A stretch of DNA of 64,000 bases from Sulfuriferula sp. AH1 (GCF_002162035.1 NZ_CP021138.1:1116001-1180000), one strand, 5' to 3'. Counted from the first letter of the stretch, positions 10,938-20,469 are shown. The notes: generated by a model not told the origin, from the letters alone. Numbers and translations are program-made.

Positions 10938-11720
10938 ATGTATAAGTTATTGGCAATATTGGCATTAATTGTACCTGTGAGTGCCGTTGCACAAACGACG
11001 CAGGAAAAAGGCCTGGCGATCGCGAAGCAGCAGGACGCAAAAAATAGCGGATTTAAAGACTACACCAACGATATCGTCATGACCTTGAAAAATGCGCAAG
11101 GCCAGGAGTCGGTGGACTACCTGCATTCGATGACCCTGGAAGTTACAGCTGCCGGGGAGGGCGACAAGAGCAAACTTGTGTTTGATAAGCCTGCCGATGT
11201 GAAGGGGACGGCCATGCTAACTTATAGCCACGGTCTGCAACCGGATGATCAGTGGCTGTTCCTGCCTGCGGTGAAACGTGTTAAGCGTTTGAATTCTAAT
11301 AACAAGTCAGGCCCGTTCATGGGCAGTGAATTCGCTTATGAAGATTTGAGTTCACCTGTCGTGGAGAAATTTTCTTACAACTGGCTGCGTGATGAGGCAT
11401 GCGGTGAATGGCAATGTTATGTTGTTGAACGCACTCCTCGCTATGAGTATTCGGGATACGTTCGTCAGGTTACCTGGATAGATACCAAGGAATTGCGTAC
11501 GGTCAAGATTGATTACTATGACCGTAAGAATGAGTTGCTGAAAACCCTGACTCAAAGTGGATTCAAGCTTTATAAAGGGAAATTCTGGCGTGCCGAGACC
11601 GGCAAGATGGTCAATCATATCACCGGAAAAAGCACCGTTATGGTTTCCAGTAATTTCCAGTTCGGCACCGGGTTGACAGCAGCCGGATTCGAGCCCAATT
11701 CATTGCAGGATACACATTGA
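10938..11720 (+). CDS. LolA-like outer-membrane lipoprotein-sorting family protein
   Basis: 260 residues from ATG 10938, which has AAAGG 7 nt upstream; upstream in-frame starts at 10902 and 10932 are worse placed. A signal peptide (LLAILALIVPVSAVA, then QTT) is followed by a beta-rich domain resembling the LolA-like family that commonly sits beside MMPL exporters. Recognisable segments are LTYSHGLQPDDQWLFLPA-KRVKRL, SGPFMGSEFAYEDL and the EWQCYVVER-RYEYSGY region. It would act in the periplasm, probably accepting cargo from the RND protein. Two Cys in the D-E-A-C-G-E-W-Q-C segment may form a disulfide. Confidence 0.88.
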   Translation: MYKLLAILALIVPVSAVAQTTQEKGLAIAKQQDAKNSGFKDYTNDIVMTLKNAQGQESVDYLHSMTLEVTAAGEGDKSKLVFDKPADVKGTAMLTYSHGLQPDDQWLFLPAVKRVKRLNSNNKSGPFMGSEFAYEDLSSPVVEKFSYNWLRDEACGEWQCYVVERTPRYEYSGYVRQVTWIDTKELRTVKIDYYDRKNELLKTLTQSGFKLYKGKFWRAETGKMVNHITGKSTVMVSSNFQFGTGLTAAGFEPNSLQDTH

Positions 11721-11736
11721 ACAACGTTCGGGGTGA

Positions 11737-13569
11737 ATGAAAATGTTAAAACTGGCTAACGGATTCGTGCTGGCTGTTACAGTACTGTGTACATTGGTGC
11801 TAATTCAGCCATCGAGTGCGACTGAGCCTGATTTGGCTAAAAGCTCCGTTACCAAAACGATTACATTCATTCACCTTAATGATCTGCATGCGCATCTGAC
11901 CACGCATCCCGATCTGGTGCGCTATGGGGACAAAGACAAACTGGAACAGCGCGGCGGCATAGCCAGACTGGCTACTTTAATCAAGCGCTTACGCAAACAG
12001 TATCCGGATAGCGTTTTGATGAATGTGGGCGATGCGTTCCATGGCGGAGTAGAGGCGCTGTTTACCAACGGAAACGCCATCATTGATCCGGTAAATGCTT
12101 TAGGGGTCGATGTGGGTGTAGTCGGAAATTGGGATTATGCGTATGGTCCGATCGTGACACGCTCGCGCTACGGCTCATTGAAATCCCGAGGCTGGTTCAC
12201 CGACGGCAAGATAAAACGGCCGAATTATCCGAATTTGGCCGCTAATTTGAAAATCTCCCTGCCGTTCTTTCGTCGTGGAGATTATCTGATGCCACCGACG
12301 ATGACCAAGGCGATAAATGGAGTGCAAGTCGGTTTTATCGGTATTACTTCCGATATTGTGCCGCGCATGCACCCCATGCTTGCCTTCGGTCTGAATTTTC
12401 TTGATTACAACACTCAGCAATATACCGATTTAATCGAAAAGCATGCAACCGAATTGCGCCAGAACGGTGCGCAAATCGTGGTGGTAATGAGTGAGCTGGG
12501 CGTACAGAAGGATTACTCACTGGCTAATCACATTGCACCGAATTTAGTCGATGTCTTTTTCTCGGCGCATACGCATGAAGTTGTGCGTAAACCGCTTACC
12601 TCGAGCAGCGGTGCCCTGGTCGTGGAGTCCGGAGGTGGTGGAGGATATTTGGGACAAATGAATATTACCGTCCATGGTGGGCACGTGATTCGTCGGGATT
12701 GGCATTTGTTCGATGTGGATACGAAAATCCCCGAAGACGCTGCAATGAAAACATTGGTAGCTGCTGCGCGCGCACCATTTTTGGGTAATCAGGTAAATGT
12801 GAAATTGCCGAGTATGGCAGTCGATATGCGTCTGACTCAATCCATTGATACTGTCGTAGGTTATACCGGTCTCCCTCTGGACAGGCGTAATGCATTGGAA
12901 AGTACATTTAACGACGTCATGGCAGACGTCATGCGCAAAATCGGCAAGACACAAATAGCCATTACTCCCGGATTCCGGTTCGACAGTCCGATTGTCGCGG
13001 CAGGGACTTTGCTTGAAGACAATACCATCGCCAACGGCGCGATTACGCTTGAAGACGTCTACCGCTATTTCCCGGTACCTTATCTGATTGCTATGGGTTC
13101 GATACGTGGCGACAAACTGCGTCAGGCGATAGAACAGAATCTGACGAGTGTTTTCTCGACAGACATGTCTGCCCAAGGTGGCGGTTGGGCAGATGGCTGG
13201 TCGGGCTTGAAAATCAAACTGGATCTGGCTCATGCAAACGGTAACCGCATCGTCGATCTGCAGCTGAAAGATGAAGGACGCGCGCTGATACCCGATGAAA
13301 TGGTTACGGTTACAGGTTGTTCGCGGCCATTTGATACCAAGGCTGATACGACCTTATGCAGTTATGACGGTTTTGAGTCAGTCGATGTGCTAACAAATCC
13401 TGCTACAAGAAAAGAATGGACGGCGATAGATTTATTTGTTTATGGATTGCAGAACGGTCTGATCGATAAGCAGGTGCGACATGATATAGAAGATGTACAT
13501 CACACCAAAATGTGGCCGCAGAATGAATTCGTGCAGCCGCTTAGGGGTGTTGGAGAAGGTGGCGAATAG
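11737..13569 (+). CDS. SoxB-like periplasmic metallohydrolase (5'-nucleotidase superfamily), copy 1
   Basis: 610 residues with an N-terminal signal peptide. The metallophosphatase half runs to about residue 340 and the 5'-nucleotidase C-terminal half to the end, with SoxB-like motifs such as ITPGFRF. Metal-site motifs: NDLHAH (D49, H51), GDAFHG (D99), GNWDY (N131, with W where nucleotidases have H), SELG (E253 where the family has SHxG) and SAHTHE (H278, H280). SoxB is the Mn thiosulfohydrolase of the Sox pathway. This is a divergent relative, so thiosulfohydrolase activity is inference and another phospho- or sulfo-ester is possible. It starts 16 nt after the LolA-like gene and precedes the tsdBA-like genes by 129 nt. 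Confidence 0.85.
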   Translation: MKMLKLANGFVLAVTVLCTLVLIQPSSATEPDLAKSSVTKTITFIHLNDLHAHLTTHPDLVRYGDKDKLEQRGGIARLATLIKRLRKQYPDSVLMNVGDAFHGGVEALFTNGNAIIDPVNALGVDVGVVGNWDYAYGPIVTRSRYGSLKSRGWFTDGKIKRPNYPNLAANLKISLPFFRRGDYLMPPTMTKAINGVQVGFIGITSDIVPRMHPMLAFGLNFLDYNTQQYTDLIEKHATELRQNGAQIVVVMSELGVQKDYSLANHIAPNLVDVFFSAHTHEVVRKPLTSSSGALVVESGGGGGYLGQMNITVHGGHVIRRDWHLFDVDTKIPEDAAMKTLVAAARAPFLGNQVNVKLPSMAVDMRLTQSIDTVVGYTGLPLDRRNALESTFNDVMADVMRKIGKTQIAITPGFRFDSPIVAAGTLLEDNTIANGAITLEDVYRYFPVPYLIAMGSIRGDKLRQAIEQNLTSVFSTDMSAQGGGWADGWSGLKIKLDLAHANGNRIVDLQLKDEGRALIPDEMVTVTGCSRPFDTKADTTLCSYDGFESVDVLTNPATRKEWTAIDLFVYGLQNGLIDKQVRHDIEDVHHTKMWPQNEFVQPLRGVGEGGE

Positions 13570-13698
13570 TTTTCAAGCATGAGCGCCATGCAACCGGATA
13601 GCTTGTTCCGCTACGTAAAGCGGCAGATTTGTGTGAGTGATATGTAAGCAGATGCTGATTTAAATGTAATTAAGTTCAATTTATGTGTGGTTATTTTT

Positions 13699-14496
13699 AT
13701 GAAAAATCAGAAAAAAGATACGGCCAAACGAATAGTACGGATGTTAGGCCTGGCGATTTTGAGTGCGGGAATATTAACGTTATCGGGTTGCGGCAAGAAA
13801 TCCGAAGCAGCTCGGGAAGTGGCCATCGCTGAAGGTAAAGCGCTGGTTGAAAAGGGACGTGGTGCAGTACCGGCCTGCGTGGCATGCCATGGTGCCAATG
13901 GCGAAGGTGTCGAGGCCGCAGGCTATCCGCGCCTGGCAGGTCTTAATTCCGGTTATATCGAAAAACAGCTAAAAGATCTGGGACGCAAGTTGCCTCCTGC
14001 CGGCGTGGTGATCGAATCGGTTGCGAAAGACTATAGTAAAACCCCCCGTATCTATTCTGACTTGACGGTGTTCAGTCCCGGCTTGCGCCATGATGAGGTG
14101 ATGAGTTCCATTGCCAAGAAGTTGAGTGCGTCAGATATTCATAATGTTGCTGCGTATTACAGTAGCCTGCCGTTCCAGGCTAAACCGGTGGCTGCTGATT
14201 ATGAAGTTCTGGAACGTGGTCAGGATTTGGCATTGCGCGGCAAGCCGGAATATGGCTTGCCGGCCTGTGTTTCATGCCATGCGCCTGATGGGGAAGGCTT
14301 CGGTGCCGATTTTCCTCCTTTGGCTGGTCAACCGGCTGCCTATATTGTGAATCAGATTAATAAATGGCAAAGCGGCGATCGTGACAACGATAATCTCGGC
14401 TTGATGCGCGCTGTCGCTGACCAATTGACCGATGCGGATAAATTGAATGTGGCAGCCTATTATGCAAATCGCTCGTTGACGGTTAAAGGGAAATAA
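13699..14496 (+). CDS. tsdB: dihaem c-type cytochrome lipoprotein, TsdB-like (cytochrome c4 family)
   Basis: 265 residues from ATG 13699 (an in-frame GTG lies at 13687; neither has a clear Shine-Dalgarno). A lipobox LSGC places the lipidated Cys at residue 31. Two class I cytochrome domains follow, with CVACH (60-64) and CVSCH (190-194) haem c sites and downstream Met candidates for the sixth ligands, an arrangement typical of cytochrome c4. TsdB, the known electron acceptor of the thiosulfate dehydrogenase TsdA, belongs to this family and is commonly encoded next to tsdA. The tsdA-like gene starts 4 nt after this stop. The TsdB role is inferred from family and context. Confidence 0.85.
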   Translation: MKNQKKDTAKRIVRMLGLAILSAGILTLSGCGKKSEAAREVAIAEGKALVEKGRGAVPACVACHGANGEGVEAAGYPRLAGLNSGYIEKQLKDLGRKLPPAGVVIESVAKDYSKTPRIYSDLTVFSPGLRHDEVMSSIAKKLSASDIHNVAAYYSSLPFQAKPVAADYEVLERGQDLALRGKPEYGLPACVSCHAPDGEGFGADFPPLAGQPAAYIVNQINKWQSGDRDNDNLGLMRAVADQLTDADKLNVAAYYANRSLTVKGK

Positions 14497-14500
14497 CCCA

Positions 14501-15418
14501 ATGACGCGATTGATTTATTCGTTGATAGCGCTTTCCGGATTAATTGCTCAGACCGGTTCGGCCACCGAATTGCAACAGGGTGAAGTCAGGCCTGCAGCAT
14601 ACGATGCCCGCGCCAACATTCCCACGGGATTGACCCGGGAAAAAGCCATTCGCCAAATTCCCGCGATTAATCCGGGCGAATATTTTGTTCCGCCTGAGGT
14701 TGGCGATATCCCCACAAGCAAATACGGTGATATGGTGAAACTGGGGCGGAATATCTTCATCGACACCCAGCATTATGCCAAGCGTTACGTGGGAAATGGC
14801 CTGAATTGCAGCAATTGCCATTTGCAGGAAGGGCGCAAGCCATTTGCCGGGCCGCTGTGGGCGGCTTATCCGATGTATCCCGAATTCCGTAATAAAACAC
14901 GGGATGTAGTGACGTACGAAAAACGGGTTCAGGACTGTTTCAGATTCAGCATGAATGGGATTGCACCAACGTTGGATTCACCTGAAATCAAGGCGATAAC
15001 CGCTTACTCGCATTGGCTTTCGAAAGGCGCGCCAATTAACAAGGAATTGCCTGGCCGCGGATTTGCACGGTTAAGCAAGCCCAGGGATCCGACCCCGGTA
15101 AATGGCGAAAAATTGTACAAGGAAAATTGCGCAAGCTGTCATGGCATTGATGGCAAAGGGCAAAAGTTTGCCAATCGAGGTGGATACATGTTCCCGCCTT
15201 TGTGGGGAGGGGATTCTTTCAATCACGGTGCCGGAATGAGTTCGGTCAAGGATTGCGCGCAGTTTACCAAGGCCAATATGCCTTTGGGCAAAGGCTGGAC
15301 TCTTACCGATATGGAAGCCTGGGATGTCTGTACCTACATCTGGCTGCAGGACCGACCGTGGGATCCGCGTTTTGGCTGGTTCTTTAATATATTTACACCG
15401 CCTACCGGCGGTAATTGA
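14501..15418 (+). CDS. tsdA: TsdA-type dihaem thiosulfate dehydrogenase / tetrathionate reductase, copy 1
   Basis: 305 residues with a signal peptide (LIYSLIALSGLIAQTGSA). Haem 1 motif CSNCH (103-107); haem 2 motif CASCH (210-214). C146, in QDCFRFSMNG, lies 39 residues after the haem 1 His and corresponds to the unusual axial Cys of TsdA enzymes. Other TsdA hallmarks are PLWAAYPMYPEFR, YSHWLSKGAP, FPPLWG-DSFNHGAGM and KANMPLG. The haem 2 distal pair is Asn259-Met260; to my knowledge Campylobacter TsdA, which favours tetrathionate reduction, also has Asn-Met, while Allochromatium TsdA has Lys-Met. It should couple two thiosulfates to tetrathionate (or the reverse) in the periplasm, passing electrons to the TsdB-like cytochrome. 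Confidence 0.92.
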   Translation: MTRLIYSLIALSGLIAQTGSATELQQGEVRPAAYDARANIPTGLTREKAIRQIPAINPGEYFVPPEVGDIPTSKYGDMVKLGRNIFIDTQHYAKRYVGNGLNCSNCHLQEGRKPFAGPLWAAYPMYPEFRNKTRDVVTYEKRVQDCFRFSMNGIAPTLDSPEIKAITAYSHWLSKGAPINKELPGRGFARLSKPRDPTPVNGEKLYKENCASCHGIDGKGQKFANRGGYMFPPLWGGDSFNHGAGMSSVKDCAQFTKANMPLGKGWTLTDMEAWDVCTYIWLQDRPWDPRFGWFFNIFTPPTGGN

Positions 15419-15433
15419 ATGAGGGGTGTGGAT

Positions 15434-16378
15434 ATGAGTTTATCTCGCATGCACAAATATCTTCTCGCTGCGGGTGCGATATTCGGTATTGCTTTCGGTA
15501 GCTGGGTGATTGCTGATTCGGATACCGAAGACGGGGATGATTTGCCGACTTTGGACAGTATTGAAGTTCGCGCCAGTATGCAGCAGCCGAAACTGACGTT
15601 GCCGAATGAATTGACGGTGGTGCCTGTAGTAAAGCCTGGGGAATATTTCGTACCGCCGCGACTGGAAGATTTGACTGAGAGCAAATATGCCGATGAAGTT
15701 CGGCTCGGCCGTAACATTTTTGTGCATACCCAGCAATACGCCAAACGTTATGTAGGCAATGGATTGAATTGCAGCAGCTGTCACTTGCAGGAAGGGCGTA
15801 AACCGCATGCGGCACCATTGTGGGCAGCCTATCCAATGTACCCGATGTATCGGGATAAAAGCCGGCAGGTGGTGTCTTTCCAGGAGCGCTTGCAGGATTG
15901 TTTCCGTTTCAGCCTGAATGGGATTGCGCCCACGCTCGATTCTCGCGAAATTGAAGCGCTGACGGTATATGCGCAGTGGTTGTCTACCGGAATTCCCATG
16001 GGGACGATCATGTCCGGGCGAGGGTTTGCCCGCATCGATAAATCGGAAGATCCATCGCCGTTCAACGGTGCGATTGTTTACAAGAATTATTGCGCCAGTT
16101 GTCATGGCGATGATTTGATGGGCAAGAAATTTACCAACCGGGACGGTTACATGTTCCCGCCTTTGGCAGGCCCGGATAGTTATAACAAGGGTGCGGGCAT
16201 GCACAAGGTTAAAACCTGTGCGAGTTTTGTGAAGGCGAATATGCCGTTAGGCAAACCCTTTACCCTGAATGATGATGAGGCGCTTGAGGTATGTGTGCAT
16301 ATGTTTATCCAGGATAGGCCCTGGGATCCGCGTAAAGGAATGTTCATGAGTATATTTATGCCTGTGACGGAGGGTTGA
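15434..16378 (+). CDS. tsdA: TsdA-type dihaem thiosulfate dehydrogenase, copy 2
   Basis: 314 residues from ATG 15434, which has GAGGGG 6-8 nt upstream; an ATG at 15419 is in frame but lies on the Shine-Dalgarno itself. A signal peptide is followed by a TsdA core clearly paralogous to copy 1: CSSCH (haem 1), QDCFRFSLNG (axial Cys), CASCH (haem 2) and KANMPLG (Asn-Met ligand pair). The N-terminus has an acidic stretch (DSDTEDGDD) absent from copy 1. Tandem copies suggest duplication with division of labour, such as different direction, potential or partner; this cannot be settled from sequence. It lies in the same operon as copy 1 and sulP. Confidence 0.9.
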   Translation: MSLSRMHKYLLAAGAIFGIAFGSWVIADSDTEDGDDLPTLDSIEVRASMQQPKLTLPNELTVVPVVKPGEYFVPPRLEDLTESKYADEVRLGRNIFVHTQQYAKRYVGNGLNCSSCHLQEGRKPHAAPLWAAYPMYPMYRDKSRQVVSFQERLQDCFRFSLNGIAPTLDSREIEALTVYAQWLSTGIPMGTIMSGRGFARIDKSEDPSPFNGAIVYKNYCASCHGDDLMGKKFTNRDGYMFPPLAGPDSYNKGAGMHKVKTCASFVKANMPLGKPFTLNDDEALEVCVHMFIQDRPWDPRKGMFMSIFMPVTEG

Positions 16379-16380
16379 AA

Positions 16381-18120
16381 ATGATAAATCGGATCCGTCA
16401 TTCGGCGAAAATTCGTAATGCGTTATTCCCGTTTATGCTGTGGATACCACTGCTGGACAAGGCAACTGTACGAAATGACATTGTGGCAGGCATTACCGCG
16501 GGGGTGTTGATTCTGCCGCAGGCAATCGCATTGGCAACACTGGCAGGATTGCCGCCTGAATACGGTTTATACACTGCCATTTTCCCGGTCATGATTACCG
16601 CGCTATATGGCTCGTCCTGGCATTCCCTGTCGGGTCCGAATACCGCACTGGCTGTATTAACTGCGATGACGATCGCACCATTTGCCAATATCGGCACCCC
16701 TGATTACGTGCAATATGCCATTACTCTGACGTTTATGGCCGGTGTATTGCAACTGGCTTTCGGTTTTTTACGTCTGGGTGTGGTATTCAACTATTTCTCA
16801 CATACGGTGATGGTCGCCATCGTTACGGCGGTCGGCATCATTATTGTCATACAGCAAGTAGGGAATTTCATGGGCGTGATCATGAACCTCAACGAATCGC
16901 TGGATGAAGTGGTTTACCAGATTATTCTGGCGATTCCGCGGGCTAACATATATGCAGTGATGGTCGGTATTATCACTGTGGCATCCGGGCTGATTATTAA
17001 GCGCATGCGTCCAAAATGGCCGCATTACATCATGGCTGTGGCGATAGGCATGCTGGCTGCCTGGGTGATAGGGATGTGGGTTGGCAGTGCAACAGCGCAT
17101 ATCGATATGCTGGGTTATATGAGTTTTTCTGCCATGCCTTTTTCCCATCCTGACTTCTCGCCGGAAGATTTTGGCCCGTTCTCGAACTTTGCATTTCCTG
17201 CCGCTATCGGTATGGCCGTGCTGGGTTTGATGCAATCGTCTGTGATAGCGCGTTCCATGGCGGCAAAGTCAGGTCAGCAAGGTCTGGACATTAATCAGGA
17301 AGTCGTGGGGCAGGGGCTATCCAATGTGGTCGGCAGCTTCCTGTCGTGTTTCCCCAGTTGCGGATCGTTCAATCGTAGCGCGGCCAACCTTGAGGCTGGC
17401 GCGCGCACTCCACTGGTGGGGTTGATATCCGCATTAGCGTTGGCGCTGCTGGTATTTATCGCGGCCCCGGTGATCGCCTATCTGCCCGTACCGGTAATGG
17501 CCGGTGTGCTGTTTCTGGTGGGGGCGGCGCTGATTAAAATAAAAGACATACGCCATTTATTGGCCATCAAGGACGGCGGTCGTATCGTATTCCTGCTGGT
17601 ATTGGCGGTGACTCTGGGAAGCGGCCTGGATGACGGCGTGTATCTAGGCATATTTCTGTCAATCGCAGGGTATTTACGCAGTGTTTCCAAGCCCTCACTG
17701 GAATTGCTGTTTGAACAGGAGAAATCCTATTATTTATCCGACGGAATGGTTGCAGATGATACAACGGCGATTGCCATCTCCGGCAGCCTGTTCTTCGGTT
17801 CCGGTCACAATATCGAGCGTGCATTTATCAATGTGTCGAAAGACGACCATCGCAAAGCAAATCTGATTGTCATTGCCGAATATGCAACAGGTATCGACGT
17901 ACCCTCCGCGGAACTGATTGCACAGGAAGCGCGTCGCCGACAGGCCAATGGCTACCGGCTGACGCTATGGGTACGCCCTTCTGCACTGGTTGATCCGCAG
18001 GTAACCAAGATATTGGAGAAGGCCTTGGGCAGCGAGAATATCTTTTGCAGCGGACGTGCCAAGAAGAGTATGGCAGTCACAGGCCTTATTGCGCCGATTG
18101 CCCGTAATAAATTGGTTTAA
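16381..18120 (+). CDS. SulP-family anion (sulfate) transporter with STAS domain
   Basis: 579 residues from ATG 16381, with GGAGGG 6 nt upstream. The N-terminal ~420 residues are a multi-pass membrane domain with the SulP signature region AGITAGVLILPQAIALATLAGLPPE split over TM1-2 and the SLSGPNTALAVLTA segment. The C-terminal ~120 residues form a cytoplasmic STAS domain (AIAISGSLFFGSGHNIE). SulP proteins move sulfate, bicarbonate or other anions. Within a thiosulfate/tetrathionate cluster, sulfate or another sulfur oxyanion is the likely cargo, but bicarbonate cannot be excluded. It starts 2 nt after the second tsdA. Confidence 0.92.
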   Translation: MINRIRHSAKIRNALFPFMLWIPLLDKATVRNDIVAGITAGVLILPQAIALATLAGLPPEYGLYTAIFPVMITALYGSSWHSLSGPNTALAVLTAMTIAPFANIGTPDYVQYAITLTFMAGVLQLAFGFLRLGVVFNYFSHTVMVAIVTAVGIIIVIQQVGNFMGVIMNLNESLDEVVYQIILAIPRANIYAVMVGIITVASGLIIKRMRPKWPHYIMAVAIGMLAAWVIGMWVGSATAHIDMLGYMSFSAMPFSHPDFSPEDFGPFSNFAFPAAIGMAVLGLMQSSVIARSMAAKSGQQGLDINQEVVGQGLSNVVGSFLSCFPSCGSFNRSAANLEAGARTPLVGLISALALALLVFIAAPVIAYLPVPVMAGVLFLVGAALIKIKDIRHLLAIKDGGRIVFLLVLAVTLGSGLDDGVYLGIFLSIAGYLRSVSKPSLELLFEQEKSYYLSDGMVADDTTAIAISGSLFFGSGHNIERAFINVSKDDHRKANLIVIAEYATGIDVPSAELIAQEARRRQANGYRLTLWVRPSALVDPQVTKILEKALGSENIFCSGRAKKSMAVTGLIAPIARNKLV

Positions 18121-18144
18121 TTATTTTGATGCAAGGATAGAAAC

Positions 18145-18567
18145 GTGAAAATTAAATTCTGGTTAATGGCGGTGGTTTTATCGTTGGCAAGTTTGAGCGC
18201 AGTTGCGGCTGAACAGGTGAAACATCGATTATTGATACAAGTGAGTGAAGATAGCATCGAGCGTTTGATGGCCGCATTAAATGCTGCCAAATTTGTACAG
18301 GCTCAATATGGGGCACCCAATGTTGAAATCGAGATTGTCGTGTTCGGTCCGGGTGTGCAAACCCTGAAATATTATGCCCCGAAACCTGTTCCAGATCGCG
18401 TTAAGCAGGAAAAGTACAATGGTATCCGCATACTGGTATGTGATTATTCGATGCGCGCCGCCAAATTGCGCCCATCCGACATGCTGCGCGAGGTCAGCTA
18501 TGTGCCTTCCGGCGTAGTCGAGATCATGGAAAAGGAACAGCTGGGCTGGTCTTATATTCGTCCCTGA
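18145..18567 (+). CDS. exported DsrE/F-like protein
   Basis: 140 residues. An N-terminal signal peptide (KFWLMAVVLSLASLSAVAA) is followed by a DsrE-like alpha/beta domain: HRLLIQVSED, the AALNAAKFVQAQYG helix, EIEIVVFGPGV, and VCDYSMRAAKLRPSDML with the single Cys at residue 99. DsrE-type proteins carry persulfide sulfur on such a Cys. The signal peptide implies a periplasmic version, which could accept sulfur from thiosulfate or tetrathionate turnover by its neighbours. The function is inferred from fold and context. It starts 24 nt after sulP. Confidence 0.85.
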   Translation: MKIKFWLMAVVLSLASLSAVAAEQVKHRLLIQVSEDSIERLMAALNAAKFVQAQYGAPNVEIEIVVFGPGVQTLKYYAPKPVPDRVKQEKYNGIRILVCDYSMRAAKLRPSDMLREVSYVPSGVVEIMEKEQLGWSYIRP

Positions 18568-18649
18568 GCACATTTCTTGCTTTTGATTAGGTTTGTATAA
18601 GGATGTTATGGACACACTTGGTCAGATAAGGTGTGTCGGGAAAAAAATA

Positions 18650-20404
18650 ATGTTAAAAACGATACGCGCTATTACATTGACGGTTTGTTTATCCGCAATT
18701 TGCCAGTCCGGAACTTCGATTGCCGCGGGTAGCGGTGATGTGACTTTTATCCATATGGGGGATTTGCATGGCCATTTGATCCCGCGCCCGAACATGCGTG
18801 AAGGTGACCCCGATCAGGGGCTGATGATGGGAGGCTTGGCTTACGTTTATGATGAAATCAAGAAAATCCGCAAAGCACATCCTGATGCATTACTGGTGAA
18901 CGGCGGTGATACCGTACAGGGTTCAGCCGAGGCGCTTTATACCCGTGGCGGCGCGATGGTGGACATTCTCAATATGTTCAAGATCGATGCCTTTAATCCC
19001 GGGAACTGGGATTATCTGTATGGTACGGAGCGTTTCCGCGAATTGTTTGCCGGGGACAAGCCGTTGGCAAACTGGCATGCGTTATCGGCCAATTTATATT
19101 ATTCAACATTGTATGAGTTTCCTGAAACCATTTACGCCAAACAGGCAGGTCAAAGGGTGCTGAAGCCCTATCTGATTCGCGATGTAAATGGCGTAAGAGT
19201 AGGGATCGTCGGGCTGACGGCTGATCGTGGCCCACAAGCAGTAAGTACACGGGTGATGGAGGGTTTTACCATGACCCCAGGCGAATTTGAAGTTGCAGCC
19301 GCTGTGCCGTTATTGCGGAAAAAGCATAAGGTGGATTTGATTGTGCTGATTTCGGAACGAGGCCTGGGAGCAAACCTGGAGATCGCCGAGACCATTCCTG
19401 GTATAGATATCATTTTGTCTTCCGACATGCATGAAGAATCGCGTAAGGAGCTTATCGCAAAGAGCGGCACGATCCTGGTGGAAGAAGGGCAGGATGGTAC
19501 GATTGTCGGAGAACTGACTGCCCATGTGCGCAATGGCAAGATGGTCGGACATCAATGGACATCGCACCGGATCACTACCAAGAACAATCAGCCTGATCCT
19601 GTGATCGCTGCCAAGATTGAAGAAATCCGGCGTCCCTTTACCAAGGCAGGGTTTGTTCCGCATGTGAACCCCATCAATGCGGCCATATTGCGTACGCCGA
19701 TCGATACCGTGATCGGTTTTACCAAGGTGCCGTTACACCGTGCTAATTTTGCCGGGTCGAAGGGCATGAATGCCGTCATTGAAGGTTCATCGCATGATTT
19801 CCTTGCGGATGCATTCCGGGCGGCTTGCGATTCCGATTTGGGCATGATCCGCGGTTTCCGCTATGGTACGCATATCGCACCCGGCCCGATTAAACTGGAG
19901 GATATTTTCCATTACATCCCGATCGGTCCGCAAATCGGGTGCGGCAAAATCTCTGGCGATGACATTCACTGGATGCTGGAACGCGGTGCGGATTCCTCCC
20001 TGTCACCTTATGTGAGTTGGTGGGGCGGTGGATGGCAAGTTGCATTTTCCGGGCTGACCTACGATCTGGATCCTTATAAAGAGTACGGTAACCGGGTTTC
20101 AGATATCCGTGTGGATGGCGATCCAATCGACATGGAAAAGCTCTACACCGTCGGCGGCTACTGGTATGTGGATAATCCAGATATGATTAATCGCCATAAA
20201 GCCTGGGAAATCAATGTGCTAAAGGATAAGGATGGCGGAATCCTGGATGGTACCGATATCGTTGCCTATTATTTGCAGATGTTACCCGACCACACCGTGA
20301 ATCCCGAGCCGAATCGGGTGCATCTGTTACGGCCATTACCCAAGTCGCTTAATGTCAGTAAAGAAATACAGCCATTAAAAGGAGTCTACTTTCCTGACTA
20401 TTAA
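18650..20404 (+). CDS. SoxB-like periplasmic metallohydrolase, copy 2
   Basis: 584 residues from ATG 18650, giving a compact signal peptide (LKTIRAITLTVCLSAICQS). ATG 18608, with AAGGA 4 nt upstream, is an alternative that adds 14 residues. Metal-site motifs: GDLHGH (D38, H40), GGDTVQGSAEALYTRG (D87; very close to SoxB), GNWDYLYG (N119, W120), ISERGL (E236 in place of the SHxG His) and SSDMHEE (D259, H261 where the family has GHTH). The C-terminal half carries RGFRYGTHIAPG and SWWGGGWQ. It is a divergent SoxB relative, more SoxB-like than copy 1 in the GGDT segment but with more ligand changes. Confidence 0.85.
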   Translation: MLKTIRAITLTVCLSAICQSGTSIAAGSGDVTFIHMGDLHGHLIPRPNMREGDPDQGLMMGGLAYVYDEIKKIRKAHPDALLVNGGDTVQGSAEALYTRGGAMVDILNMFKIDAFNPGNWDYLYGTERFRELFAGDKPLANWHALSANLYYSTLYEFPETIYAKQAGQRVLKPYLIRDVNGVRVGIVGLTADRGPQAVSTRVMEGFTMTPGEFEVAAAVPLLRKKHKVDLIVLISERGLGANLEIAETIPGIDIILSSDMHEESRKELIAKSGTILVEEGQDGTIVGELTAHVRNGKMVGHQWTSHRITTKNNQPDPVIAAKIEEIRRPFTKAGFVPHVNPINAAILRTPIDTVIGFTKVPLHRANFAGSKGMNAVIEGSSHDFLADAFRAACDSDLGMIRGFRYGTHIAPGPIKLEDIFHYIPIGPQIGCGKISGDDIHWMLERGADSSLSPYVSWWGGGWQVAFSGLTYDLDPYKEYGNRVSDIRVDGDPIDMEKLYTVGGYWYVDNPDMINRHKAWEINVLKDKDGGILDGTDIVAYYLQMLPDHTVNPEPNRVHLLRPLPKSLNVSKEIQPLKGVYFPDY

Positions 20405-20469
20405 GGTCATCGCACAGCTTAAGAATTGGCCGCTGTGTTCGAAATACAAGAATGAAACAGGAGGGTAGT

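Noticed and set aside
15440-16204. 254-codon minus-strand frame
   Set aside because: Antisense shadow of the second tsdA.
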